The translations under genes were made by a program, and so were the position numbers. The notes under the pieces were generated by a model, which saw only the letters and a program-made list of their open reading frames with translations, had not been told where the DNA came from and did no database searches. A stretch of 41,199 nucleotides of DNA from DUUI01 sp964345765 (lineage in GTDB: Bacteria; Bacillota_I; Bacilli_A; Erysipelotrichales; Erysipelotrichaceae): contig CAYFSJ010000007.1 in the NCBI GenBank assembly GCA_964345765.1, positions 1-41,199 on the forward strand. Reading direction: 5' to 3'. Each line of letters starts with the position of its first letter. The stretch's first letter is position 1. Positions 26,596 to 34,634 of this stretch are shown here, one piece after another.

Positions 26596-27305
26596 TTTTT
26601 GAAGGGGCGCTCTCTGTTAAAGCAATTTTAGAACAGAACAAACGGACCATTAACAAGGTTTATATTCAAGATAAGAAGCGATCAAAAAATATTAGTTATA
26701 TTCTTCATCTTTGTCATAAGAATAATGTTGAATTTGAATTTGTTGATAAAGCAAAAATTGATTCGCTTGCTGCTGGAAAATCACATGGTGGGATTTTAAT
26801 TGATGCACACAATAGAGAGTCAGAAGAATTGGATTTAACCCATGATTTTTATTTATATCTAGAAGGCATTGAAGATCCCTACAATATTGGACAAATCATT
26901 AGAACAGCTACGATTGCTGGATGTCAGTCAATTATTATGAGTGAAAGAGATTATTCATCGTTGGAAAATACCATTTTAAAATCATCGGCTGGCTTATTTG
27001 AACAAATTAATTGGGTTATCACTGATGCAAAGGCTTCAAATTTGGTACAATTAAGACAAGCAGGTGTCAAGCTGGTAATCGCAAAGCGCGATGAAAAGAG
27101 TAAAAATCTTTACGAGATCGACTTCACTCAACCTCACTGTTTATGTATTGGTGGTGAGAAAAGAGGCTTATCAAAAATTGTTGAAGAGATGGCCGATGAA
27201 TCCGTTGAGATTCGATACCCAACACAGACAAGAGTTGCCTTAGATGCAACCAGTAGTAGTGCGATTTTGTGTTTTGAAGTTGTTAGACAACGAATGGAGA
27301 ATTAA
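26592..27305 (+). CDS. SpoU/TrmH family RNA 2'-O-methyltransferase (RlmB-like)
   Basis: 237 residues. N-terminal SpoU substrate-binding domain with KSHGGILI (RlmB-type linker), then the knotted SPOUT domain with motif 1 NIGQIIRTA, motif 2 IGGEKRGLS and motif 3 LDATSSSAILCFEVVRQR. It methylates a ribose in rRNA or tRNA; length and N-terminal domain favour the RlmB/YacO group but the target base is not determinable here. Coupled by ATGA to the U32 gene, and nadE starts immediately after its stop. Confidence 0.92.
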   Translation: MIFEGALSVKAILEQNKRTINKVYIQDKKRSKNISYILHLCHKNNVEFEFVDKAKIDSLAAGKSHGGILIDAHNRESEELDLTHDFYLYLEGIEDPYNIGQIIRTATIAGCQSIIMSERDYSSLENTILKSSAGLFEQINWVITDAKASNLVQLRQAGVKLVIAKRDEKSKNLYEIDFTQPHCLCIGGEKRGLSKIVEEMADESVEIRYPTQTRVALDATSSSAILCFEVVRQRMEN

Positions 27306-29009
27306 ATGAAAATCAAAATTGTTCAAATGAATAGTATAAATGGCAAGTTCAATCAGAATGTACAATTTATGCTCGATGAAATTAAAAGTGCTGTTGGTTT
27401 AGCGGATGTGATTGTCTTCCCTGAACTATGTGTGAGTGGATCCTTGTTGATGGATTATTTTAAACGAACTGCCGTTATCAATGAACTGTTAGAATATAAC
27501 ATTGAATTAATTGATGCCTCCCATGACATTATGGTAATTTGGGGCAATGTTGACTTATATAAAGGTCAACTCTTAGATTCGGCCTATGTTGCCTATCAAG
27601 GCGAACTTGTTTTTAAGACTCATAAAAAGTTCAACTCAACTTCTAATTTACGTTTTAAAAAACAATACTTTGTTCATCCGCATCAAGATGATGTGAAAAC
27701 CTTTGAAGCATTTGGTCATCAATGTGCTATTGCCATCAATAACGATATAATGGTGCATGATTTTGATGAGGCAGAGATTATCTTTCACTTAAACTCTCAT
27801 TACTTTAGAAAACAAGATAATTTAGATTTTAAGATTCAATTTATTAGTGAATTGAATAAAACAGTTGTCAGTGTCAATGCGGTAGGGATAGTTAATGCTT
27901 ATAAATACTTTGGGATATTAGATGGACAAAGCTTAGTTTATAAAGATGATCAAATCTATGTACTGAATTCTAAATTTGAACAAGAATCTCAAATCATCGA
28001 TTTAAATAACTTCAAGTCGAATCTAAATGGTGAACGAATTGAATTAATTGATGTCTTGTTATTTGCCATTAAACAAATTGATCAAGAGATTTTTAGCTTT
28101 AAACCAAAATGGATTGTTGGTTTATCAGGTGGACTGGACTCAAGTGTTAGTGCCGCATTATTAACGATGGCTTTAGGAAAAGATCGTGTGGTCGGTTTAA
28201 ATTTAGCAACTGAGTTTAATTCATCAACCACTCAAGATAATGCGAAACAATTGGCACAACAATTAGGGATTGAATATCTCCCACTCAAAATTGATGAAAT
28301 CGTCAATTCAACCAATAATATTTTCAATCAAGCAAGTTATCAAATAGAGGGTCTAGCTCATGAAAATGTGCAGGCACGACTAAGAGGTCATCTGTTAATG
28401 ACCTATGCTTCATTAGTCAATGGGGTGGTAAGTAATAATACGAATAAGATTGAAAATGCTTTAGGATATGGAACCTTATATGGTGATACAATTGGAGCTT
28501 TAGGGATTTTGGCAGATTGTACCAAGATGGATGTAATTAAGTTGGCTAAGCGAATTAATGAGCGTGCTGATAAAGAAATCATTCCTACTAACTTAATTCC
28601 ACTGATGACTCAAGAAGGACTCATCTGGGACTTTGCGCCTAGTGCAGAATTAAAAGAGGATCAAATTGACCCAATGAAGTGGGGCTATCATGATTATCTA
28701 ATTGAGCGCATCCTAACAGAACCAAATGCGATGTATAATATCTTAAGTGATTATCAAAATGGAACGATGATGGATTCAGAGATTGGTAAGTATTTAAAAC
28801 AATATCAGCTTCAAGATGGAAAAGCATTCATTGATGATATTACTTGGTTAATAAAATCAATTAGTAAGAATAGTTTTAAACGTATACAAGGTGTTCCATT
28901 TATTGTTGTAAGTGAAAGTGCTATGGGCTTAGATACGTGCGACAATCAAATGGATATGATTGTAGCGGATGATATAACAGAGTTAATGAGACAAATAAGA
29001 GGGGAGTAA
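27306..29009 (+). CDS. nadE: NAD+ synthetase with degenerate glutaminase domain
   Basis: 567 residues, the two-domain layout of glutamine-dependent NAD synthetase. The C-terminal synthetase half has the PP-loop GLSGGLDSSVSAA (about residue 275), ENVQARLRGHLLM and ALGYGTLYGD, all intact. The N-terminal CN-hydrolase half keeps the Glu (VFPELCVSG) and a Lys region (FKTHKKF). The nucleophile Cys of the usual ICED is replaced: the aligned segment reads AINND, with Asn145 where Cys should be. Glutaminase activity is therefore probably lost and the enzyme likely uses free ammonia. It makes NAD+, the acceptor of Rnf electrons. Confidence 0.9.
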   Translation: MKIKIVQMNSINGKFNQNVQFMLDEIKSAVGLADVIVFPELCVSGSLLMDYFKRTAVINELLEYNIELIDASHDIMVIWGNVDLYKGQLLDSAYVAYQGELVFKTHKKFNSTSNLRFKKQYFVHPHQDDVKTFEAFGHQCAIAINNDIMVHDFDEAEIIFHLNSHYFRKQDNLDFKIQFISELNKTVVSVNAVGIVNAYKYFGILDGQSLVYKDDQIYVLNSKFEQESQIIDLNNFKSNLNGERIELIDVLLFAIKQIDQEIFSFKPKWIVGLSGGLDSSVSAALLTMALGKDRVVGLNLATEFNSSTTQDNAKQLAQQLGIEYLPLKIDEIVNSTNNIFNQASYQIEGLAHENVQARLRGHLLMTYASLVNGVVSNNTNKIENALGYGTLYGDTIGALGILADCTKMDVIKLAKRINERADKEIIPTNLIPLMTQEGLIWDFAPSAELKEDQIDPMKWGYHDYLIERILTEPNAMYNILSDYQNGTMMDSEIGKYLKQYQLQDGKAFIDDITWLIKSISKNSFKRIQGVPFIVVSESAMGLDTCDNQMDMIVADDITELMRQIRGE

Positions 29010-29522
29010 ATGAAAAAAATATCATTTTTAGTAGGATTAGTCCTGTTAGTGGGTTGTTCAAATGAGACGGCTCAACCAGAACCAGAACAAGAACCAGAAA
29101 GAGTGGCTATAGAGACACCCAATATCGATGCCATACCGCGTTTAACATTAAGTGAAGTGGATGAGTTTTTAGAACAAGAACAATCTGGAATCCTTTATTT
29201 TGGATGGATTACGAATTGTGGCGATTCACTTAACTTCCAAGAAAATTATTTAGAGGGCTATTTACAGGAACATCCAGAGCTTAAAGATAATTTCTATATT
29301 GTTGATTTGGATGATCAAGCACCTGATGCATTGATGGATAAATCATTGAGAGAACCATTAACGCAAGCTTATGATGTTAGTTATTCACCTACCTTGTTAA
29401 CCATTCAAGAAGGTGAAACAGTTGATAAGATTGAATGGACACTTAAGAATTCAGATCCTCAAACGGCGATTCCTTCTGAGGATTTGGATGTCTTCTTTGA
29501 TCAAAGTGGATTTACTAATTAA
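29010..29522 (+). CDS. Thioredoxin-fold lipoprotein
   Basis: 170 residues. Lipoprotein signal peptide with lipobox LLVGC (Cys16) and a Glu/Pro-rich linker, then a thioredoxin-like domain: strand ILYFGWITNCGDS, where the active site reads CGDS instead of CxxC, and the cis-Pro region VSYSPTLLTI. Extracytoplasmic and membrane-tethered. With a single Cys it could act as a monothiol enzyme or be structural; the substrate is unknown. It starts directly after the nadE stop. Confidence 0.78.
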   Translation: MKKISFLVGLVLLVGCSNETAQPEPEQEPERVAIETPNIDAIPRLTLSEVDEFLEQEQSGILYFGWITNCGDSLNFQENYLEGYLQEHPELKDNFYIVDLDDQAPDALMDKSLREPLTQAYDVSYSPTLLTIQEGETVDKIEWTLKNSDPQTAIPSEDLDVFFDQSGFTN

Positions 29523-29547
29523 GACACATATCAATATGTGTCTTTTA
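29521..29547 (+). terminator. Terminator of the MFS-to-lipoprotein operon
   Basis: Perfect stem AAGACACATA/TATGTGTCTT (29521-29530 with 29535-29544), TCAA loop and T run; the stem begins within the stop codon of the lipoprotein gene. Confidence 0.9.
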
Positions 29548-29574
29548 TAATAGCTTTAGTTTATCTTCGATTTA

Positions 29575-29583
29575 TGGTATAAT
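29575..29583 (+). promoter_or_regulatory. Extended -10 promoter of the GNAT gene
   Basis: TGGTATAAT, with a GGAGGG ribosome site and ATG 29601 just downstream. No good -35. Confidence 0.6.
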
Positions 29584-29600
29584 ATTAACAGGAGGGTCTG

Positions 29601-30101
29601 ATGATAAACGATATTAGAAGAATTATTGAGAATGATCGGATTATCTTACATAAGCCAAATGCGCAAGAGTTAAGGTATCGTAAGAAGCTTCATCAAAGCT
29701 GTAATGGTGTCACAAAAACACCTCAACAATTAGAGGCTTGGTATAATCGCTTCAACAATAACTTAAGAAATTATTATGCTTACATCGTCTCAAAAGAAGA
29801 TAAACGTTTTGTAGGGGAAGTCAGCATTCATTATGACTTTGAATGTGAGAAATACTTAGTCAATATCTTGGTTGAAAAACAGTATCGAAATCGTGGCTTT
29901 GGCTATGAAGCACTAAAGTTAATGATTGATTATGTCTTTACGGTGATGAATCTTGATGCAATTTATGAGAAAGTCTCAATCGATCAAGAGTATCCAAAAG
30001 ACATTTATAAAAAAGTGGGCTTCCAACGATTGGATGATGATTACATTATGATGACTAAAAAACAATACAATGCGATTTTAAAAGAAAGTCGTATGAACTA
30101 A
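29601..30101 (+). CDS. GNAT family N-acetyltransferase
   Basis: 166 residues, single GNAT fold. Acetyl-CoA binding motif A is seen as LVEKQYRNRGFGYEALKLM, followed by IYKKVGFQRLDDDYIMM, the usual C-terminal strand. Cytoplasmic. Single-gene transcript with its own promoter and terminator; the acetyl acceptor is unknown. Confidence 0.88.
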   Translation: MINDIRRIIENDRIILHKPNAQELRYRKKLHQSCNGVTKTPQQLEAWYNRFNNNLRNYYAYIVSKEDKRFVGEVSIHYDFECEKYLVNILVEKQYRNRGFGYEALKLMIDYVFTVMNLDAIYEKVSIDQEYPKDIYKKVGFQRLDDDYIMMTKKQYNAILKESRMN

Positions 30102-30127
30102 GATACCAGTTGAGGGTATCTTTTTTT
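30101..30127 (+). terminator. Terminator of the GNAT gene
   Basis: Stem AGATACC/GGTATCT (30101-30107 with 30115-30121) followed by seven T. It starts on the last base of the stop codon. Confidence 0.85.
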
Positions 30128-30157
30128 AAAAAAAACACCTTGGTTTTTCAAGGTGTT
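30128..30157 (-). terminator. Terminator of nfu
   Basis: Stem AACACCTTG/CAAGGTGTT (30134-30142 with 30149-30157). Read on the minus strand it is followed by a run of T, and it overlaps the nfu stop codon. Confidence 0.87.
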
Positions 30158-30386
30158 AATCAATCACTCTTACTTCAGAAACTTCAGGAATCTCATCCAT
30201 TAAGATTGCTTCTATTCCCATTTTAACAGTTACATCTGCTAGACCACAGCCAATACAAGCACCTAATAGTTGGACATAGACGACGCCATTTTCATCAATA
30301 TGATCAAAGGCGACATCTCCTCCATCTCCTTGTATATAAGGTCTTATTTTATTAAGTGTATAAATTACTTTCTCATCTAAAGTCAT
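30156..30386 (-). CDS. nfu: NifU-like (Nfu) C-terminal domain Fe-S carrier
   Basis: 76 residues, a stand-alone NifU C-terminal domain. The cluster-binding CxxC lies in GACIGCGLADVTVK (residues 43-46), and the N-terminal IRPYIQGDGGDV is the family hallmark. It probably carries [4Fe-4S] clusters from the SUF scaffold to targets such as PFOR, Rnf and radical SAM enzymes. A GAGGAG ribosome site precedes the ATG and a TATAAT box lies at 30412-30407 on the minus strand. Confidence 0.95.
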   Translation of the reverse strand: MTLDEKVIYTLNKIRPYIQGDGGDVAFDHIDENGVVYVQLLGACIGCGLADVTVKMGIEAILMDEIPEVSEVRVID

Positions 30387-30444
30387 AATCAGTTCTCCTC
30401 TTTGTTATTATACCCTAACTTTTTGTTTTTTTCATCTGGTAGGC

Positions 30445-30975
30445 TTAAAGGTAATGGACCTTTTTCTCTAAATCTGGGCGTTTAGGATTTATTCCATCTT
30501 TTTCTGGATAACCTAAAGCAATGACTGCCATAATGGATTGGTTATCATCAATGGCTAATAAGTCTCTAATTTGGTTGGCATCACGTATTCCCATAATAAG
30601 CGTACCTAAACCAAGTTGCGTGGCTTTAAAACAAAGATGCATATCAGATATACCACCATCATAATAACCCCATGCATTACCTAATTCATTGGCTGCTTCA
30701 TGATTAAAGAATCCCGATTTATTGAGTTCAATAGTACTAACAATTAAGACTGGCGCATTAACAACTTTCTTTTGATTTGAAGCTCCTAATGTTTCTTTAA
30801 GCTTACTGACCAATGCTTCATCACTTGCGACATAATAATGAGTTGGTTGAAAGTTGTGCCATGAAGGAACTGTGTTTAAGACACTAAACAGTTCTTCTAA
30901 TAACTCTTTTTCAACGGGTTTGTTTAAATAATGGCGGATACTTCTTCGTTTTTCACATAGTTCATTAAAATTCAT
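30445..30975 (-). CDS. Nitroreductase family flavoprotein
   Basis: 176 residues, FMN-dependent NAD(P)H oxidoreductase fold. Marks: N-terminal LCEKRRSIRHYLNKPV, VPSWHNFQPTHYYV (FMN contact), AWGYYDGGISDMHLCFKATQLGLG and the C-terminal VIALGYPEKD. ATG 30975 is chosen since AGGTGA precedes it and the -10 box of a strong promoter lies just upstream; an ATG at 31038 would begin upstream of that promoter. Substrate unknown. Confidence 0.9.
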   Translation of the reverse strand: MNFNELCEKRRSIRHYLNKPVEKELLEELFSVLNTVPSWHNFQPTHYYVASDEALVSKLKETLGASNQKKVVNAPVLIVSTIELNKSGFFNHEAANELGNAWGYYDGGISDMHLCFKATQLGLGTLIMGIRDANQIRDLLAIDDNQSIMAVIALGYPEKDGINPKRPDLEKKVHYL

Positions 30976-30993
30976 CTTATCACCTATGTTCTC

Positions 30994-31022
30994 ATTATAA
31001 GCAAGGTCATCTGAATTTACAA
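30994..31022 (-). promoter_or_regulatory. Promoter of the nitroreductase gene
   Basis: Minus strand TTGTAA (31022-31017), 17-bp spacer, TATAAT (30999-30994). Leader about 12 nt. Confidence 0.75.
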
Positions 31023-31054
31023 TTAAGGTGGTACTCAAAAACAGTCAAATAGTC

Positions 31055-31060
31055 TATAAT
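31055..31060 (+). promoter_or_regulatory. -10 element for the S1 protein-pgi operon
   Basis: TATAAT 21 bases before the S1-protein ATG; the -35 region is poor. Confidence 0.5.
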
Positions 31061-31080
31061 GTAGCAGAGGTGACCAAGTT

Positions 31081-31452
31081 ATGCAGTATAAAAAAGATGA
31101 TATTGTTGAAGGAATTATAACCAATATTGTCCCTTATGGAGGATTTGTTCATATTGATCATGAAACAACTGGGCTTATTCATATCTCTCAGTTATACAAT
31201 GGTTATGTAAGTGATATATACCGATTCTTAAATATTGGACAACGTGTCTTCTGTAAAGTCATCGATGTTGATACACAAAGAAATCAACTCAAGTTAACAT
31301 TGAAAAATGTTCCTAAGAATGCCAGACCTAGAAGTCAACGTCGTGAAAAAGCATTAGTGAAGCCAGAGCGATTACTACCACCTAATGAGATTGGTTTCGC
31401 TTCATTGGCACAAGCACTTCCACAATGGATTAAGGAGGAAAAAGAAAAATGA
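31081..31452 (+). CDS. S1-domain RNA-binding protein (YugI/CvfD-like)
   Basis: 123 residues: one S1 domain (residues 5-78; GIITNIVPYGGFVHID, GLIHISQL, QRVFCKVIDVD) followed by a basic linker (RPRSQRREKALVKP) and a short C-terminal tail. This layout matches general stress protein 13 (YugI) and CvfD, which bind ribosomes or mRNA. Linked to pgi by an ATGA overlap; yugI and pgi are also neighbours in Bacillus. Confidence 0.88.
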   Translation: MQYKKDDIVEGIITNIVPYGGFVHIDHETTGLIHISQLYNGYVSDIYRFLNIGQRVFCKVIDVDTQRNQLKLTLKNVPKNARPRSQRREKALVKPERLLPPNEIGFASLAQALPQWIKEEKEK

Positions 31453-32723
31453 TACGATTAAATGATGAACATATTTTATTTGAACCAAACTACAAAGAGC
31501 ATCAACCACAGGTGAGTGAGATTCATAACATGATTCTTAATAAAACCGGTAAAGGAAATGATTATTTAGGTTGGGTTGATTGGCCGTTTAATTATGATAA
31601 AGAAGAGTTTGAGCGCATTAAAAAAGCTGCCAAGAAAATCAGAGAACAAGCCGATATTTTATTAGTTTGTGGGATTGGTGGATCTTATTTAGGTGCACGA
31701 GCTGCAATTGAATTTATTAATGGACCTTATTATCAAGATGATTTAGAAATTATTTATGTTGGTAATACCTTCTCATCGACTGAAATTGTGCGCATTATGA
31801 AATATATTGAAGGCAAAGAAGTTGCATGTAATGTTATTTCTAAATCTGGTTCAACCACAGAAACAGCCTTAGCTTTTAGAATCATTCGTCAACATATTGA
31901 AAAACAATATGGAGAACAAGAGGCTAAAAATAGAATTTATGTAACAACAGATAAAGAAAAAGGGTTATTAAGACCTTTAGTGAATGAAGTTGGTTATGAA
32001 TCATTTATTATTCCTGATGATATTGGTGGACGATTCTCAGTTATTACTGCGGTTGGATTATTACCAATTGCGGCAGCAGGCATTGATATTGATGCTTTAA
32101 TGACAGGCGTCCAAGATGCTTATAAGGCCTTTACAATCGAAGATATTGAACATAATGATGCTTATAAATATGGATTATTAAGAAGACAACTTCAAGAACA
32201 AGGAAAAGATGTTGAACTCTTTGTGACTTATGAATCGCATTTAAGTTTTGTGGCTGAATGGCTAAAACAGTTAGATGGAGAATCTGAAGGTAAAGAGGGG
32301 AAGGGTTTATTACCACATTCTGTAACCAACTCCACTGATTTACATTCAATGGGACAATTCGTTCAAGAAGGAAATAAAATTCTATTTGAGACGGTTCTTA
32401 TGACTCAAAATCCGCTGGAAGATATGGCGTTCCCTTCAGATGCAGAGAATAAAGACCAAATGGAATATTTAGCTGGTAAATCACTGCATTGGGTAAATCA
32501 ACAAGCGATGTTAGGAACGTTAGAGGCTCATACTCAAGAGGGTCAAGTACCAAATATTATCTTAGAGCTTAAAGATAATAGCCCTTATACTTTTGGTTAC
32601 ATGGTTTATTTCTTCTTTATGACATTAGCTATGTCAGCGTATATGTTAGATGTTAATCCATTTGATCAACCAGGGGTTGAAGTCTATAAAAAGAATATGT
32701 TTAAACGTTTAGGCAAAGAATAA
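31449..32723 (+). CDS. pgi: Glucose-6-phosphate isomerase
   Basis: 424 residues, the shorter Firmicutes-type PGI. Interconverts glucose-6-P and fructose-6-P in glycolysis. Sugar-phosphate binding motifs GIGGSYLGARAA and VISKSGSTTETALAFR, and the GGRFSVITAVGLLP segment, are intact. GGAGG lies 9 nt before the ATG within the S1 gene. It indicates an active Embden-Meyerhof route that would feed pyruvate to PFOR. Confidence 0.96.
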   Translation: MIRLNDEHILFEPNYKEHQPQVSEIHNMILNKTGKGNDYLGWVDWPFNYDKEEFERIKKAAKKIREQADILLVCGIGGSYLGARAAIEFINGPYYQDDLEIIYVGNTFSSTEIVRIMKYIEGKEVACNVISKSGSTTETALAFRIIRQHIEKQYGEQEAKNRIYVTTDKEKGLLRPLVNEVGYESFIIPDDIGGRFSVITAVGLLPIAAAGIDIDALMTGVQDAYKAFTIEDIEHNDAYKYGLLRRQLQEQGKDVELFVTYESHLSFVAEWLKQLDGESEGKEGKGLLPHSVTNSTDLHSMGQFVQEGNKILFETVLMTQNPLEDMAFPSDAENKDQMEYLAGKSLHWVNQQAMLGTLEAHTQEGQVPNIILELKDNSPYTFGYMVYFFFMTLAMSAYMLDVNPFDQPGVEVYKKNMFKRLGKE

Positions 32724-32731
32724 TTATCATG

Positions 32732-32764
32732 AAGAATCTCTAATTTTGGAGATTCTTTTTTTAT
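32732..32764 (+). terminator. Terminator of pgi
   Basis: Stem AAGAATCTC/GAGATTCTT (32732-32740 with 32749-32757) followed by a long T run. Confidence 0.9.
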
Positions 32765-32805
32765 TGACTACGACAGATGAAATAGTCTGGGAAAGAGGTG
32801 GTTGG

Positions 32806-33322
32806 ATGATCAGTAGTGATANNNNNNNNNNNNNNNNNNNNNNNNNNNNNNNNNNNNNNNNNNNNNNNNNNNNNNNNNNNNNNNNNNNNNNNNNNNNNNN
32901 NNNNNNNNNNNNNNNNNNNNNATGTTAAGGCCGATGCTGATCCTAAATTTAAGAAATCCTTAAGTTTATCGGTTGTTATGTATATCTTATCGGTTGTGCC
33001 AATGTTTGCGTCATTAATTATCTTTGGTGAGATGAATGAGGGACCACTCTTAATAAGTTTAGGGATCTTAATCTTAATTATTGCCTTTTCGACTTACAAT
33101 TTATTAATGCCTTATGGTGTCTATAATGCGACGAATAAACTTTTAGGTGAAACGGCTCAAGTTAATCCTAAGCTAGAAAGAATTAGTACCATCTATTGGA
33201 CCATTGTTATTGCACTATATCTTGGTTATAGTTTTATCACGATGAATTGGGGGTATAGTTGGATTATTTGGCCAGTAGCAGGTGTCTTATATGCGGCTGT
33301 TGAAGCATTCTTTGACAAATAA
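32806..33322 (+). CDS. Membrane protein interrupted by assembly gap (possibly HTH regulator with C-terminal membrane domain)
   Basis: GAGGTGG followed by ATG at 32806 gives a plausible start (MISSD), then 100 N. After the gap a frame open from 32924 encodes about 132 residues. A charged lead (VKADADPKFKKS) precedes four hydrophobic helices, ending with YWTIVIALYLGYSF, GYSWIIWPVAGVLYA and FFDK. This C-terminus resembles the membrane tail of XRE-type HTH proteins of Firmicutes, but no DNA-binding part is visible, so the identity is uncertain. It is not proven that the two sides of the gap belong to one gene. Confidence 0.5.
32822..32921. other. Assembly gap (100 N)
   Basis: Exactly 100 undetermined bases, the conventional placeholder for a gap of unknown size. 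Missing sequence could be longer or shorter than shown. Confidence 0.99.
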
Positions 33323-33342
33323 AAAGAAAGCAAGTGCTTTCT
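33320..33342 (-). terminator. Terminator of apbE
   Basis: Stem AGAAAGC/GCTTTCT (33325-33331 with 33336-33342). Read on the minus strand it is followed by TTTTT. On the plus strand there is no T run, so it serves the membrane protein gene poorly. Confidence 0.75.
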
Positions 33343-33344
33343 AA

Positions 33345-34490
33345 TTAAGGATTTAGTAATTTAGAGCGAGATCTTAAACCATCACTCATGGCAACTTTAT
33401 AGCTCTCTGCTTGCATAAAGTCTGGATGATTCCAATATTCACTATCACTATCAATGACCCAGTAACCTTCAATTTGTTGGTCTGGGTATTTTTTATTATG
33501 GTCCTCTATCCACTGTTTGCCTGTTTCATAATCCAATAAGTATAAAACAGTTGAGTACATATCGGCATAGCCAGAATCTTTCATGACGATGGTGGTCGAT
33601 CGAAATTGATTAAGTGGCATCAATGTTTCTGGATCAATTAAATGATGGAGTAACTGCATATCAGGACCATAGTAGAAACGCTGATAATCACCTGAAGTGA
33701 CGATGGAGAGTTCTTGGTCAATACTTAAGACGTCAACGGTTGTTCCTAATGAAATATAGACTGGTTCACCAATTCCTATATTCCACTGACTTCCATCAGG
33801 TTTGGTGTTTTGTACCTTAACATTTCCTCCTGAACTTAATGAGAAATGTTCTAATCCAGAATCATATAATGATTTTGAGACAAGCTCAGTGGCATATCCT
33901 TTGGCGATTCCACCTAAGTCTAAGGAAGCACAGTCTTTGGTTAAAAAGACACTTGAATCCTCTTGGTTAATCTCAACAAAATCCCATCCAGTACAAGCTT
34001 TGGCTTCTTCTAAGATGTCCCTGCTTGGGATTTCACCATATTGGTCTTGTTCATTTAAGAGTAATCCTTCTTCACGATAATCATGCCAGATATCTAAGAG
34101 GGCACCTAATGTTGGGTCGAATTTTTGATAATTCTCATCGTACTGTTCTTTTGACATTAATAATAATTCGATTATCTTTGAATCAACGACAACCGGCTCA
34201 ATCCCAGCTTTGTCATTAATTGTTTTTAGATTATTCACACCTTCATAGTTGTTGTATTTATCAAAGAGTTGATTGAGTGCCATCATTTCTTCTCTTAATT
34301 GATCGATATAGTCATTAAATTGTTGTTGGGTTTCAGTATATCCAATTAAGGTAAAGGATGTATCAAATCCAACTGGATCAACATCTGATCCACCAATCAC
34401 TCGTTGGAATCGTTGCAGGGTAGGTTCTTGGGTTGTGCAGGCGCTTAAACATAATAAGCTTAAAAGTAGTATAAAGAGTTTCTTTTTCAT
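33345..34490 (-). CDS. apbE: FAD:protein FMN transferase ApbE (lipoprotein)
   Basis: 381 residues. Extracytoplasmic lipoprotein (lipobox LSAC, Cys18) that attaches FMN through a phosphoester bond to Thr/Ser of flavoproteins such as RnfD and RnfG. Family marks: LDLGGIAKGYATELV, LSSGGNVKV, VTSGDYQRF, HLIDPETLMPLN, and the metal-site Asp/Thr in GYADMYSTVLYLL. ATG 34490 follows AGGTGA; an ATG at 34517 would start upstream of the -10 box. Divergent from the rnf operon, whose products carry at least four likely attachment motifs. Linkage to rnf strongly supports its role. Confidence 0.95.
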   Translation of the reverse strand: MKKKLFILLLSLLCLSACTTQEPTLQRFQRVIGGSDVDPVGFDTSFTLIGYTETQQQFNDYIDQLREEMMALNQLFDKYNNYEGVNNLKTINDKAGIEPVVVDSKIIELLLMSKEQYDENYQKFDPTLGALLDIWHDYREEGLLLNEQDQYGEIPSRDILEEAKACTGWDFVEINQEDSSVFLTKDCASLDLGGIAKGYATELVSKSLYDSGLEHFSLSSGGNVKVQNTKPDGSQWNIGIGEPVYISLGTTVDVLSIDQELSIVTSGDYQRFYYGPDMQLLHHLIDPETLMPLNQFRSTTIVMKDSGYADMYSTVLYLLDYETGKQWIEDHNKKYPDQQIEGYWVIDSDSEYWNHPDFMQAESYKVAMSDGLRSRSKLLNP

Positions 34491-34505
34491 AATATCACCT
34501 AGGGT

Positions 34506-34514
34506 ATTATAGCA
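34506..34514 (-). promoter_or_regulatory. Extended -10 promoter of apbE
   Basis: Minus-strand TGCTATAAT, about 16 nt before the ATG 34490; it fits TGnTATAAT. Confidence 0.6.
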
Positions 34515-34579
34515 CACAACACTAAAGTTAGAATAAGCTAATAATTATGTGAATTTGGTGTTTAATTTATAAGTTAGCG

Positions 34580-34588
34580 TGGTATAAT
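34580..34588 (+). promoter_or_regulatory. Extended -10 promoter of the rnf operon
   Basis: TGGTATAAT, start predicted near 34595. The roughly 40-nt leader contains a small GTTGA/TCAAC hairpin (34599-34612), then AAGGAGAG ahead of ATG 34635. Confidence 0.65.
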
Positions 34589-34634
34589 AAAATAGTAAGT
34601 TGAAAAATCAACAGAGTAGAAGGAGAGAAGAGTT

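Noticed and set aside
32746..32820. Possible gene starting at ATG 32746
   Set aside because: That ATG lies inside the pgi terminator hairpin with no ribosome site; ATG 32806 with GAGGTGG is more credible.
34595..34634. Riboswitch in the rnf leader
   Set aside because: The leader is only about 40 nt with one 5-bp hairpin and no known aptamer motif.
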